NCBI RefSeq assembly: GCF_029607905.1
Contig: NZ_JAPHEH010000001.1
Location: forward strand, 649,530 to 713,529
Length of the DNA stretch: 64,000 nt
Direction: 5' to 3'
Source: Thiovibrio frasassiensis
Lineage (GTDB): Bacteria; Desulfobacterota; Desulfobulbia; Desulfobulbales; Desulfurivibrionaceae
Shown: positions 1 through 9,054 of the stretch, in pieces
Numbering within the stretch: the stretch's first letter is position 1
Layout: the number at the start of each line of letters is the position of its first letter
Translations under genes and position numbers: made by a program
The notes under the pieces: model-generated
Databases searched by the model: none
What the model was told of the DNA's origin: nothing
Seen by the model: the letters and a program-made list of their open reading frames with translations, nothing else

Positions 1-697
1 TGAAGAGCCGCAACGGCTTATTGGAGTGGGCCACGATGGAGTCGATGGCGAGATTGATCAACTTTGTAAAATTGTAGGACGATTTGCCGTACAAGCGATC
101 ATCGTGCTCCACCGGAATCTGCGTTCGCCTGAAACCGGCAATCTTCACAAAGAGCGGGAAGGAGCGGTTCTGCTCCCGGTAGCGGTTGACGGTGGCGATC
201 ACCTGGCGGGAAAAGATACCGAAATTGGCGATGGTATTGTCGTGTTCCGTGTCGGTAAAATACTCCAGCACCCGGTAAAACATCCGGGAGGCGAGCTTCT
301 TGAAAAAATTATCCTGCCGCTCCACCCGTTGGCCGAAAACGATGTCGTACCCTTCCATGGCCTTGGCATAGAGCTTAGCGATCTCCTCGGGCTTGTCCTG
401 CAGGTCGCAATCCATCACCACCACCCAGTCGCCCTGGACATGATCGAGTCCGGCGGTAATGGCGTAATGCTGGCCGAAATTGCGGGAGAGGTTGATCCCC
501 TTGATCCGCGAATCCTGCCGAGCCAACGTCTGGATCTGCTCCCAAGACCCTTGGGGGCAGGCGTCATTGACCAAGATGATTTCAAAATCATCGGTGATGG
601 GAGCAAGGGTAGCAGCAACCCTTGCGCAGAGCGCTCCCAGACACTCCCTGCATCCGTACACCGGAGACACCACGCTGATCTTTACAGGACTGGACAC
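1..697 (-). CDS. Family 2 glycosyltransferase, C-terminus cut by window edge
   Basis: Only the first 232 residues are visible. The GTG start is preceded by GGGAGA at suitable spacing. The visible part is a GT-A domain: a first strand ISVVSPVYG, then IILVNDACP, NLSRNFGQHYAIT and the acidic metal/nucleotide motif VVMDCDLQDKPEE. This is the pattern of DPM1/GtrB-like enzymes that load a sugar onto polyprenyl phosphate at the inner membrane; these normally end in two membrane helices, which would lie beyond the edge. The gene starts 42 bp after the stop of a membrane glycosyltransferase-like gene on the same strand, so the two probably form a surface-glycan modification operon. The fold is certain; the sugar donor is unknown. 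Confidence 0.88.
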   Translation of the reverse strand, partial: MSSPVKISVVSPVYGCRECLGALCARVAATLAPITDDFEIILVNDACPQGSWEQIQTLARQDSRIKGINLSRNFGQHYAITAGLDHVQGDWVVVMDCDLQDKPEEIAKLYAKAMEGYDIVFGQRVERQDNFFKKLASRMFYRVLEYFTDTEHDNTIANFGIFSRQVIATVNRYREQNRSFPLFVKIAGFRRTQIPVEHDDRLYGKSSYNFTKLINLAIDSIVAHSNKPLRLF

Positions 698-739
698 GGG
701 ATTCTCCCTTTGCTGATTTTTTCTGCTGCCGGTTTCATC

Positions 740-2389
740 TCAAGGCTCACTTTCATCCCCCTCTCTACAGGCTCGGCCACTCTCTCCGATGCCGATGAGC
801 GGATTGGCGGAAAAAACAAAAACCGTATAGCCATCGTGGGTAAAGACCTCGGCAGGCTGAGGCAGGGAAAGTCTTTCACTGCCGTCTTTCCAGTTCTCCA
901 GCTTGTCATTGGACACCAGGAAAAAGACCTTGCCGTCGGCATATCCCTTTTCGTACCACCGATCGCTTGAGAGCCAGACACAGAGACCGACCCCGCGCCA
1001 ATCGATGTCGATGGGCCGGATGCGCACCGTGCCCTTGCTGAGTACGGTATACACGTGGGAATCCCAGTAGGGGGCATAGCCGTGGGAAAGCCCGCGGCTC
1101 TTCAAGGCGGCGATCAGGTCGGCCTGTCCCTTTGCCGTCTCCCGCCAACCCTCGGGGGAAATGTTTTTCCAGGACCCCCCGATTGCGAGCACAAGGGTCA
1201 CAACCAGCACACCCTTGGCAACCTGGGGAAAGAAGCGCCAGACCACCACCGGGCAGACCAGTATCATCATCAGATAGGGGATGATGTAACGGATATTGTT
1301 TCTGGCGGCAAAAGCCCCGTCATGCAGAGTGCTCACCGAATACAAAAAAAAGATCAAGCCAAAGCCAAGGTAGGAGAGAAGGAGAAAATATCTTTGCCCC
1401 CGCTCCAAGCGGAGAATATTCTTCCAGCCATAACAGGCAGGCAGAACCAACGCCACAGGATAGAACCCCAGTTTCAATAGGGAAAACACCCCTTCCGCCG
1501 AGGCCAGAACCACCTTATCCCCCCACTCCGCCCCGATAAAATTCAGAAACCCGAGCAGCGAATAGGCGACATGAAACAGCAACTGCTGAACCGGAACCAG
1601 CAACGCTTGATTGGCGCCACCGGCATGGTTCAGTCGCGCCAGCAGGAAATCGTGGGAAAAAGCCCCCAGCAGGAGTGCCGCGAGAACGGCGGCCGCGGGG
1701 ATGATCTTGGGGAAAAACCTTGCCCTGCAACCATCTGCGCCACCCGCAAGCAATGCCTGCCGCTCCGCATAGAGCAACACCAGAAAAGCGCCGAAAAACG
1801 GCGCGATGTAATAGACCAGAAACCGTACCGGGTTTTCGATCACCACCAGATAGACAAGCACAAGCAGAAGCGCAAACAGAGCCTGGCGCGAGATTCTTCC
1901 CGAATCCGGCCTGGCGGCCTGGAGCGGAAGCAGCAAAAAAGAGAGGATAAAGGCAAAGTACCAGGTGTAGGCAGCCTCGCCGTAAACCTCCCGCAGATAC
2001 ATGGGGGAATATCCCAGGCCAACAACGACACACCCCATCAGCGCCGCTGTCTTTGAGAGCCCCAGATTTCGGAGGAGCAGAGCGAGCACCGTCATGGTGA
2101 CCAAAACCACCAGGAAAACGGAAACCCCATGGGCAAAAAAGCTATTTTCTCCAGCCATGACCCATGGGATCAGGAGCAGGTGCTTGTAAAACACCCAGAG
2201 GTCATTGTTGACATACCACCAGGTTTTCGGGAAAAAATCCCCGGCCCGGACGATTTCTTCCGCCAGGATATTGGCGATGGCCGCGTCGGAGTTGAAAAAA
2301 GCCTGGTACGAACAGAAAATGTAGAAGGCAAGTGCACCAATGGTGGTCGCGAGCAGAAGCGCGGCGCCACGGAAAAGCCATTTCTGCAT
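740..2389 (-). CDS. Polytopic membrane protein, GT-C glycosyltransferase-like
   Basis: About 549 residues with an N-terminal membrane helix and roughly ten more hydrophobic segments, then a soluble C-terminal part of about 130 residues. The first periplasmic loop carries an acidic motif (FFNSDAAIANIL), as in GT-C enzymes that use polyprenyl-phosphate sugars, and it is followed by a Trp/Tyr-rich stretch. Together with the downstream GtrB-like gene this suggests a GtrII/GtrC-like glycan-modifying pair; that role is inferred. The reading frame stays open upstream to 2707, but that extra part looks non-coding. The start at 2389 (MQKWLF) or 2461 is preferred, although neither has a strong ribosome binding site. 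Confidence 0.7.
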   Translation of the reverse strand: MQKWLFRGAALLLATTIGALAFYIFCSYQAFFNSDAAIANILAEEIVRAGDFFPKTWWYVNNDLWVFYKHLLLIPWVMAGENSFFAHGVSVFLVVLVTMTVLALLLRNLGLSKTAALMGCVVVGLGYSPMYLREVYGEAAYTWYFAFILSFLLLPLQAARPDSGRISRQALFALLLVLVYLVVIENPVRFLVYYIAPFFGAFLVLLYAERQALLAGGADGCRARFFPKIIPAAAVLAALLLGAFSHDFLLARLNHAGGANQALLVPVQQLLFHVAYSLLGFLNFIGAEWGDKVVLASAEGVFSLLKLGFYPVALVLPACYGWKNILRLERGQRYFLLLSYLGFGLIFFLYSVSTLHDGAFAARNNIRYIIPYLMMILVCPVVVWRFFPQVAKGVLVVTLVLAIGGSWKNISPEGWRETAKGQADLIAALKSRGLSHGYAPYWDSHVYTVLSKGTVRIRPIDIDWRGVGLCVWLSSDRWYEKGYADGKVFFLVSNDKLENWKDGSERLSLPQPAEVFTHDGYTVFVFSANPLIGIGESGRACREGDESEP

Positions 2390-2929
2390 GGAGTTGGTCG
2401 GCAAGGTAGTCACTGCGCTTTCAGGTCCATTGTCGGCAGGAGGAGAACAGGGTAAGCCCATTGAGAGATTTAAGGGAAAGAGACACCGACCGTCACCTGC
2501 TTTGGCAGCGGCGCTGTATCCCTCGGAAAACCATCTGCCACAGGCTGGATCATCCTGAAATAATACAAAAAATTCGTATTCACTGTCAAGGGGAATCAGC
2601 AGCCGCCGATACCACGGAACGCCTCTTAATCCCACGGAGGACAGAGAACAAGCAAAAAAACCATCCGGCTGAATCCAGATGCCCCTTGAAGCAGATCGGG
2701 CCGCCAAGGTTCTTCCCGTTCAGGGATACCCCTGGCGCACCGCAGCCACCTGTGCCGCGCCCCTCCTCCTCCCAAAAAACACCCATATCCGTATCGTTAT
2801 CTGCGACTGCCATTGTTATTTTCTGCCATCTGCAGTATAGTACGCGGTTTACAATAGCCAGCGCCCATCTTCTCCGCACAGGACGCCGGAAACGCACCAC
2901 GCTTTCTTCATTAAACCCAAGGAAATATC
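2390..2929. other. Intergenic region between divergent genes
   Basis: No convincing gene is seen in these 540 bp. The left part could extend the membrane-protein frame but has poor coding character. The right end carries the promoter of the ABC-F gene. Confidence 0.5.
2813..2841 (+). promoter_or_regulatory. Sigma-70-like promoter of the ABC-F gene
   Basis: A -35 box TTGTTA (2813-2818) and a -10 box TATAGT (2836-2841) are separated by 17 bp and lie about 90 bp before the ATG at 2930. The start itself has AAGGAAA upstream. Confidence 0.5.
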
Positions 2930-4567
2930 ATGATCAGCGCAGTCAATATCGCCCTCTCCTACGGGAAGCGGATTATCTTCAAGGACGTCAACATCAAGTT
3001 CACCCCCGGCAACTGTTACGGCCTCATCGGCGCCAACGGCTCCGGCAAATCCACCTTCCTCAAGATTCTCGCCGGGGAAAAAGAGGCGGACAAGGGCGAG
3101 ATCGTGGTCGGCCCCAAGGAGCGGATCGCCATGCTGCGCCAGGATCATTTCGCCTTTGACGAAGAAACCGTGTTCGATACGGTGGTCATGGGGCATAAGC
3201 AGCTCTATGCCCTGATGCACGAACGGGAGGCGCTCTACGCCAAGGCCGAACTCAGCGAGGCGGACGGCATCCGGGCCGGAGACATTGAGGCGGAGTTTGC
3301 CGAGATGAACGGCTACGAGGTGGAATCCGAGGCGGCCGTTCTCTTAAAGGGCCTCGGCATCCCCGAGGAGTTCCGCGAAAAAAAGATGAAAGAGCTGGAA
3401 GGCGGCGACAAGGTGCGGGTCCTCCTCGCCCAGGCGTTATTCGGCAACCCGGACATCCTGCTGCTGGACGAGCCCACCAACCATCTGGATCTCAAATCCA
3501 TCACCTGGCTGGAGGATTTCCTCTTCCGCTTCCAGAACACGGTGATCATCGTCTCCCATGACCGACATTTCCTCAACCAGTCGTGTACCCATATCGCGGA
3601 CATCGACTTTGGCGAGATCCGGGTTTACGTGGGCAACTACGATTTCTGGTACCAGGCCAGCCAGCTCTTCTTCAAACAGAAGCAAGACGACAACAAGAAG
3701 ACCGCAGCCAAGGCCAAGGAGCTCACCGACTTCATCCAGCGCTTTTCCTCCAACGCCTCCAAGGCCAAGCAGGCCACCTCGCGCAAGAAGCTGCTGGACA
3801 AGCTCACCATCGAGGACATGCCCGCCTCGTCGCGCAAATACCCCTTCGTGGTTTTCAAGCCCGAGCGGCCCTGCGGCGACATCATCCTGGAGGTTACCGG
3901 GCTGGGCAAGGAGATCGACGGGGTCACGGTCTTAAACGATTTCGACCTCACGGTGCACAAGGAAGACAAGATCGCCTTCATCGGCCTCAACTCCGTGGCC
4001 AAGACCACTCTTTTTGAGATCCTCACCGAGGCGATGACCCCGGATCGCGGCACCTTCCGCTGGGGGATCACCATGTCCACCGCCTACTTCCCCAAGGAAA
4101 ACAGCTCCTTTTTCGAAAAGGATATAACCCTGGTGGATTGGCTGAGCCAGTACACCCCGCCCAGCGAGGGGGAAAGCTTTGCCCGGGGCTTCCTGGGCAA
4201 GATGCTCTTCTCCGGGGAAGAGGCGTTAAAAAAGACCTCCGTCCTCTCGGGCGGCGAGCGGGTGCGCTGCATGCTTTCGAGAATGATGCTCACCGGGGCC
4301 AACGCCCTGATCCTGGACGAGCCCACCAACCATCTGGACCTGGAATCGATCACCGCCTTAAACAACGGCCTCATCGCCTTCCCGGAGGTGATCCTTTTTG
4401 CTTCCCACGACCATCAGATGGTCGCCTCCACCGCCAACCGGATCATCGAGATCCTGCCCGGCGGGATTATTGACAAGCGGATGCCGTTTGATGATTATCT
4501 GGAGGATGCGGAGGTGATGGCGCTGCGGGAATCGCTGTGTAATGGAGAGGTGGCGTTGAGTCTCTAG
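2930..4567 (+). CDS. ABC-F family ATPase, YbiT-like
   Basis: 545 residues with two nucleotide-binding domains joined by the charged linker typical of ABC-F proteins, and no membrane segment. These proteins act on ribosomes in the cytoplasm (translation factors or antibiotic protection). Domain 1 has Walker A GANGSGKST, a weak signature (LEGGDKVR) and LLLDEPTNHLD. Domain 2 has LSGGERVR and LILDEPTNHLD. The linker motif RFSSNASKAKQATSR and the overall order match E. coli YbiT rather than EttA or Uup. The oddity is the Walker A of domain 2: GLNSVAKT, with Ala357 in place of the conserved Gly before Lys. Single-gene unit with its own promoter. Confidence 0.92.
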   Translation: MISAVNIALSYGKRIIFKDVNIKFTPGNCYGLIGANGSGKSTFLKILAGEKEADKGEIVVGPKERIAMLRQDHFAFDEETVFDTVVMGHKQLYALMHEREALYAKAELSEADGIRAGDIEAEFAEMNGYEVESEAAVLLKGLGIPEEFREKKMKELEGGDKVRVLLAQALFGNPDILLLDEPTNHLDLKSITWLEDFLFRFQNTVIIVSHDRHFLNQSCTHIADIDFGEIRVYVGNYDFWYQASQLFFKQKQDDNKKTAAKAKELTDFIQRFSSNASKAKQATSRKKLLDKLTIEDMPASSRKYPFVVFKPERPCGDIILEVTGLGKEIDGVTVLNDFDLTVHKEDKIAFIGLNSVAKTTLFEILTEAMTPDRGTFRWGITMSTAYFPKENSSFFEKDITLVDWLSQYTPPSEGESFARGFLGKMLFSGEEALKKTSVLSGGERVRCMLSRMMLTGANALILDEPTNHLDLESITALNNGLIAFPEVILFASHDHQMVASTANRIIEILPGGIIDKRMPFDDYLEDAEVMALRESLCNGEVALSL

Positions 4568-4634
4568 CAGGGAACCTGCTGTAACAGTTTTCTCTGGTTA
4601 CTGTGCAATCTCAGCAATGAGATACGCATTGTTG

Positions 4635-4822
4635 TTCTGTTCATTTCTTTGCGTGCCCAAAGAAACGAACCAAAGAAAGGGCACCCTGTGTCTCTTGTCC
4701 CGCCTTTGGCGGGATGCCCGGCGCTCCTCGATGCTGCCGGGGCTTTGCAAACTCGCTTCGCTCAAACAGTGCAAATCCCCTTTTCGGCAGCCTCTCCGGT
4801 GCTCGGCTGCGTGCCAATGGGA
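4635..4822 (+). repeat. Dispersed structured repeat, copy A (188 bp)
   Basis: This block recurs almost unchanged at 23751-23977 (same strand) and 25399-25603 (opposite strand). It begins TTCTGTTCATTTCTTTG and ends GCCAATGGGA. Inside are nested inverted repeats: TTTCTTTG/CAAAGAAA, TCCCGCC/GGCGGGA, and a Cys-loop-like TTTGCAAACTCG...CAAACAGTGCAAA arrangement around GCTTCGC. Several frames stay open across it, which produces spurious short proteins. Copy A lacks the two hairpin inserts seen in copy B. It lies in the gap between the ABC-F gene and eda. Confidence 0.85.
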
Positions 4823-4904
4823 ATTTAACTACAGCAGGGAAAAAACTCTAATGCACCGCAACCACCGCTCACCCTGAGCCTGTCGGAGGGCCTTTTACGA
4901 AGCC

Positions 4905-5555
4905 CTATTTCCCTGCGTCTAGAACCGCATCGCGGGCAAGTTGACTAATAAGCTCCCAATCCCCCCGCGCCACCGCCTCGGCCGGCGCCACCCAGGAACC
5001 ACCCACACAGGCCACATTCCCTAATGCCAGATAGTCGCGGTAATTTTCCACACTGATCCCGCCGGTCGGGCAAAAAGTCACCTTGGGAAACGGCCCGGCA
5101 ATGGCCTTGAGCATGGGGATGCCGCCCGCCGCTTCGGCGGGGAAAAACTTAAAATGATCATAACGCCATTGCAACCCGACCATCAGTTCGGAAACCGTGG
5201 CAATGCCGGGAATCAGGGCAATAGACCCTCGATTGGCCGCATCCAGCAGCTCCGGAGTAAGCCCCGGGCTGATGGCAAAAACTGCGCCGGCCTCGCTCAC
5301 CGCCACAAGATCCTCCGCGTTGGTCACCGTCCCGGCCCCCACCACCGCCTCGGGCACTTGCCGAGCAATCTCCCGGATAGCCGCAACAGCAACAGGGGTG
5401 CGCAGGGTAATCTCCAGCACCCTGATCCCGCCCGCCACCAGGGCACGGGCCAAGGGCACGGCATGGGCAAGATCCTTGATCACCATGACCGGCACCACCG
5501 GCCCTTGAGCAAAAACCTCGCCGGGCTGCATCTTCCATTTCCTTGTCAGCGCCAT
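4905..5555 (-). CDS. eda: KDPG/KHG aldolase
   Basis: 216 residues, the usual length for 2-dehydro-3-deoxy-6-phosphogluconate aldolase, a class I (Schiff-base) aldolase with a TIM barrel. It cleaves KDPG to pyruvate and glyceraldehyde 3-phosphate, the last step of the Entner-Doudoroff pathway. Visible motifs are VLEITLRT with the catalytic Glu, GAGTV, and FKFFPAE with the Schiff-base Lys, followed by FCPTGG. It is on the same strand as zwf, pgl and edd but is separated from edd by an unknown gene and a toxin-antitoxin pair, so it may no longer be cotranscribed with them. Confidence 0.95.
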   Translation of the reverse strand: MALTRKWKMQPGEVFAQGPVVPVMVIKDLAHAVPLARALVAGGIRVLEITLRTPVAVAAIREIARQVPEAVVGAGTVTNAEDLVAVSEAGAVFAISPGLTPELLDAANRGSIALIPGIATVSELMVGLQWRYDHFKFFPAEAAGGIPMLKAIAGPFPKVTFCPTGGISVENYRDYLALGNVACVGGSWVAPAEAVARGDWELISQLARDAVLDAGK

Positions 5556-5618
5556 CCTTAAATTACCTCACAAAATGTCGTCACACCGGTGCTCTTTCCA
5601 GTCCGGTTGATTGGAGGA

Positions 5619-6383
5619 TTAGATTTCTCCCCACTCTTTTGATTCATAGTTCTTCCCGGATAATCGTTCGAACTCTCGAGTGAATTCATGGATCGTGGCA
5701 AACAATTCTTCATCGCCAAAAGCTTTAGCGATAAAGCTGAATGCGATGATGCTTCGATAAAAGTAGTTCCAAAGATCAGCCTGGTGTTCAAGATGACGCG
5801 ATGTTCCTCTCATCCCTCGAACATGGAACCTTGCGGGACTCCCGCCGTACATATCCATAATCTGCGGTGATGCTGCGTGAATATATCCAGAATACGCTTT
5901 GCTTAATGTGCGAGCGAGTTCTACCCCACGACTGGAATCCATGGGGGTGCCCTCCATTCGGGCGATATACGCGCGAATTTTCTTCCGCGGGACCATTGGC
6001 CTCTTTTGTGTGGATGCAACAGCCGACGCTGCATCGAATTCTTCTTCGAAAAACGAATCAAGGTAAGCCTGTTGCAGAAGCGTCTTATCGTTGAAAATCA
6101 CTGTATAGGCAAGGAACATCACGTCCTCATCCATTTCATCGAGAATGCGCTGAAGTGATGCCTGCTCTTGTACAAAACCATGATTCATTAGAAGGCGAGC
6201 TGCCTGCAAAGTGCTTACGATCCGCGCCGACTTCTGCACCAATGCTTGATGTATCGACTTTTCGATATGCCGGTAGACAAACCCGTCTTTGTATGGCACC
6301 CGCACTGGTTGTGGGACTCGCTGGGCCAACATATGCACGGTACGCTCCATATTTAAAAGCGTTTGGTCATAGAGTTTATCCAT
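5619..6383 (-). CDS. Hypothetical helical protein
   Basis: 254 residues, not recognised. It is predicted to be mostly helical and soluble, with no signal peptide or membrane segment. A middle linker (STQKRPMVPRKKIRAYI) separates two helical halves, and the C-terminal half has YSGYIHAASP and FHVRGM. The first half is rich in Gln, Leu and Met. Base composition is clearly lower in GC than eda and edd on either side, and it lies next to a toxin-antitoxin module, so it was probably acquired with it. No function is proposed. Confidence 0.75.
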   Translation of the reverse strand: MDKLYDQTLLNMERTVHMLAQRVPQPVRVPYKDGFVYRHIEKSIHQALVQKSARIVSTLQAARLLMNHGFVQEQASLQRILDEMDEDVMFLAYTVIFNDKTLLQQAYLDSFFEEEFDAASAVASTQKRPMVPRKKIRAYIARMEGTPMDSSRGVELARTLSKAYSGYIHAASPQIMDMYGGSPARFHVRGMRGTSRHLEHQADLWNYFYRSIIAFSFIAKAFGDEELFATIHEFTREFERLSGKNYESKEWGEI

Positions 6384-6479
6384 GTGCTGATCGAAACCTA
6401 AACATTGATTACAATTAAAAACGGGACGCCCATGATTTCATGCATTCCCCTCTGAGCAGCGGGGAAAATGGGGCCAGAC

Positions 6480-6788
6480 TTACGCTGCGGCAACCCTTTT
6501 TTCCGGCTGGATGGTCATTTTCAGCCCCATGCCGTGCAGGATGGCCAGAAGATTCGACAGAGCAGGATTGCCCCGGAGCGAAAGCGCCCGGTAGAGGCTT
6601 TCCCGCGGCACCTGGGCTTTTTCCGCGACCAAGGCCATCCCTCCCTGGGCTTGGGCTATCCGGCGCAAGGCCAGCAGCATGGTGTCTTTATCCCCCTCTT
6701 CAATGGAGGCCGTAAGGTATTCGGCGGCATTGTCAGGGTCTTTCAGCCATTCACTCAAGTCTTTTTCGTAATGCGTCATTTCTCTCAT
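6480..6788 (-). CDS. Type II antitoxin, HigA-like DNA-binding protein
   Basis: 102 residues. The C-terminal half is a helix-turn-helix domain (GGMALVAEKAQVPRESLYRALS...NPALSNLLAILHGMG), the pattern of addiction-module antidote proteins that pair with HigB/RelE-like killers. Its start overlaps the toxin stop by 4 bp (ATGA), giving the toxin-first order typical of higBA. It should neutralise the toxin and, with it, repress the promoter at 7126-7154. Confidence 0.88.
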   Translation of the reverse strand: MREMTHYEKDLSEWLKDPDNAAEYLTASIEEGDKDTMLLALRRIAQAQGGMALVAEKAQVPRESLYRALSLRGNPALSNLLAILHGMGLKMTIQPEKRVAAA

Positions 6789-7120
6789 GATATTCTCTCC
6801 CGGTGACTGGCCCAGTATGATTTTGCCGTCTCGATATCCTTGGTCTGGGTTGACTTGTCACCACCAAGGAGCAGCAGGACAACGGTCTTACCGCTGATGG
6901 CATAGTAAACGCGATACCCAGGACCATGATCGATCTTCAACTCGAACACGCCATTGCCGACGCTTTTGCAGAAGCCAAAATTCCCGAGTTCCACCCGGTC
7001 AAGACGAACGGTAATCCGGGCAAAGGCTGCACGATCACGAAGCCCGTAAAGCCAGTCCCGGAAAGGTTCTTTCCCCTTCTCGTCGGCATAGTACTCAAGA
7101 CAGTATGTCGTTTCCGGCAT
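6785..7120 (-). CDS. Type II toxin, HigB/RelE superfamily
   Basis: 111 residues with the RelE/ParE fold pattern of the 'addiction module killer protein' family: FRDWLYGLRDRAAFARITVRL, then a core of strands ending GYRVYYAISGKTVVLLLLGGDKSTQ and a final Lys/Arg-rich helix. Members are usually ribosome-dependent mRNA endonucleases; that activity is family knowledge. The start codon lies only six bases after the predicted -10 box. Confidence 0.88.
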   Translation of the reverse strand: MPETTYCLEYYADEKGKEPFRDWLYGLRDRAAFARITVRLDRVELGNFGFCKSVGNGVFELKIDHGPGYRVYYAISGKTVVLLLLGGDKSTQTKDIETAKSYWASHRERIS

Positions 7121-7125
7121 GGCTT

Positions 7126-7154
7126 ATTGTAGATTATATGTTACAATATGTCAA
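7126..7154 (-). promoter_or_regulatory. Promoter and operator of the higBA-like module
   Basis: On the minus strand, TTGACA (7149-7154) and TACAAT (7126-7131) are spaced by 17 bp. The -10 box is also one arm of an inverted repeat ATTGTA-N10-TACAAT (7126-7147), so a dimeric repressor bound here would cover it. The toxin ATG follows at 7120, which implies a leaderless or nearly leaderless transcript. Confidence 0.65.
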
Positions 7155-7182
7155 TCTTACAGAACGAGACATCCATCACCCC

Positions 7183-9039
7183 CTACTCATCCACCCCAAA
7201 ATTCACCTTACACTTCTCCCGCACATAGGTGAACAACGAGCTCGCCCCTTCCTCAGCCCCCAGCATATCACTGCGCAGGGCGGCAAAGATCTGTCTCCCC
7301 ACCCCGTACCGCTGCTCGTCAAGCTCGGCCTCGGCATACTCCCGCTTGGCTAGCTCCGCCTCATCCACCAGCAATTCCAGGCTTCCTGCCCCCACATCGA
7401 TGCGGATCAAATCCCCGTCCCGCACCTTGGCCAACATCCCACCGCACAAGGCCTCCGGCGTCACGTGGATGGCGGCCGGCACCTTGCCGGATGCGCCGGA
7501 AAGTCTGCCGTCGGTGACCATGGCCACCCGGAAGCCCCGGTCCATAATGACGGAGAGCGGGGTGATCAGCTTGTGCAGCTCGGGCATGCCGGTAGCCTGC
7601 GGACCCTGAAAGCGGATGACCGCCACCAAATCCCGGTCCAGCTTGCCTGCGTGAAAGGCCTCGGCCAGTGCCGTCTGGGTGTGGAAGACCATGGCCGGGG
7701 CCTCGATGCAGGTTGCGTCGCCATCTGCCAAGGCGGAGACCTTGATCACCGCCCTGCCGAGGTTGCCGTCCAGCACCTTGAGTCCGCCGGTGGGGGAAAA
7801 CGGTTGGGCCAGCGAGGCAATGACCTCGGGCACCCGAGAGGACTTCGGCCTCTCGGACCATTGGGCCTTACCCGCCACCAGAGTAGGACGCTGGGTGTAC
7901 CGCTCCAACCCTTCCCCGGCCACGGTCATTACCTCGTTGTGGAGAAAACCGCCGCCCAGCAGCTCGGAAATCAGCACCGCCATACCGCCCGCAGCCTGAA
8001 AGCTGTTGATATCGCCGGGACCGTTGGGGTAGATCCGCACCAGCATAGGAACCGCTTCGGAGAGCTCGGAAAAATCATCCCAGTTGATGCGGATGCCTGC
8101 GGCTCGGGCAATGGCCACCAGATGCATGGTCTGATTGGTGGAGCCGCCGGTGGCCAGCAAGCCGACGATGCCGTTGACCACCGATTGTTCGCTGACCACC
8201 CGGCACAGGGGAGTATAGTTTTCGCCCAGATGGGTCAGCTCGCAGACCCTGGCCGAGGCCGCATTGGTCAAGGCTTCGCGCAGGGGATCGTCCGGATTGA
8301 CAAAGGAGGCGCCGGGCAGGTGCAAGCCCATAATCTCGGCGATCAACTGGTTGCTGTTGGCCGTGCCGTAGAAGGTGCAGGTCCCACCCCCGTGGTAGGA
8401 GGCGCACTCCACCGCCAGCATCTCTTCCTTGCTGATCTTGCCCTGGGCGAACTGCTCCCGGGCCCGGGCCTTTTCCCGGTTGGAGAGCCCGGTGCGCATG
8501 GGTCCGCCCGGCACCAGGATCATGGGGAGATAACCGAACTGCAGCGCCCCCATCAAGAGACCGGGCATGATCTTGTCGCAGATCCCCAGGAGCAGAGCCC
8601 CATCGAAGACGTTGTGGGACAACCCGATCACCGTGGACATGGCGATGACGTCCCGGCTGATCAGGCTGAGATCCATGCCCGGCTCGCCCTGCGTGACCCC
8701 ATCGCACATGGCGGGCACCCCGGCCGCCACCTGGGCCGTGCCGCCCGCCGTTGCCACCGCCTTCTTGATCTGGGCCGGATAGTGCTCGTAGGTGTGATGG
8801 GCCGAGAGCATGTCGTTGTAGGAAGTGATGATCGCGATATTGGGCGCCTGTCCACCGCGCAGGGCCTGGCATTCCCCGCCCCGGCAGACCGCCAGATCAT
8901 GGGCGAGATTGCTGCTGGCCAGCCGGTGCCGGAAGGGCCCGGTCACCTGGGCCGCCTCCATGTTGCGCAGATAGCTTTCCCGATGAGGACAACTGCGTTC
9001 GATAATCCGCTGGGTTACTTTTTCGACCGTACTGTTCAT
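7183..9039 (-). CDS. edd: 6-phosphogluconate dehydratase
   Basis: 618 residues, full length for the IlvD/Edd family. It dehydrates 6-phosphogluconate to KDPG using a [4Fe-4S] cluster, in the cytoplasm. Diagnostic stretches are SYNDMLSAHHTYEHYP, AMCDGVTQGEPGMDLSL, GICDKIMPGLLMGAL and TGGSTNQTMHLVAIA, with cluster-type cysteines at CDG, CDK and ECASYHGGGTCTFYGTA. The C-terminal swivelling domain has TDGRLSGASGKVPAAIHVTPEA. It lies 15 bp after pgl on the same strand, so the two are cotranscribed. Confidence 0.97.
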   Translation of the reverse strand: MNSTVEKVTQRIIERSCPHRESYLRNMEAAQVTGPFRHRLASSNLAHDLAVCRGGECQALRGGQAPNIAIITSYNDMLSAHHTYEHYPAQIKKAVATAGGTAQVAAGVPAMCDGVTQGEPGMDLSLISRDVIAMSTVIGLSHNVFDGALLLGICDKIMPGLLMGALQFGYLPMILVPGGPMRTGLSNREKARAREQFAQGKISKEEMLAVECASYHGGGTCTFYGTANSNQLIAEIMGLHLPGASFVNPDDPLREALTNAASARVCELTHLGENYTPLCRVVSEQSVVNGIVGLLATGGSTNQTMHLVAIARAAGIRINWDDFSELSEAVPMLVRIYPNGPGDINSFQAAGGMAVLISELLGGGFLHNEVMTVAGEGLERYTQRPTLVAGKAQWSERPKSSRVPEVIASLAQPFSPTGGLKVLDGNLGRAVIKVSALADGDATCIEAPAMVFHTQTALAEAFHAGKLDRDLVAVIRFQGPQATGMPELHKLITPLSVIMDRGFRVAMVTDGRLSGASGKVPAAIHVTPEALCGGMLAKVRDGDLIRIDVGAGSLELLVDEAELAKREYAEAELDEQRYGVGRQIFAALRSDMLGAEEGASSLFTYVREKCKVNFGVDE

Positions 9040-9054
9040 GACTACTTCCTTATT

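Noticed and set aside
26-970. Long plus-strand frame (314 codons)
   Set aside because: It is the shadow of the minus-strand glycosyltransferase and membrane-protein genes, which show clear family motifs.
2390-2707. N-terminal extension of the membrane glycosyltransferase-like gene
   Set aside because: The extra 106 codons lack hydrophobic or coding character and no ribosome binding site supports the early start.
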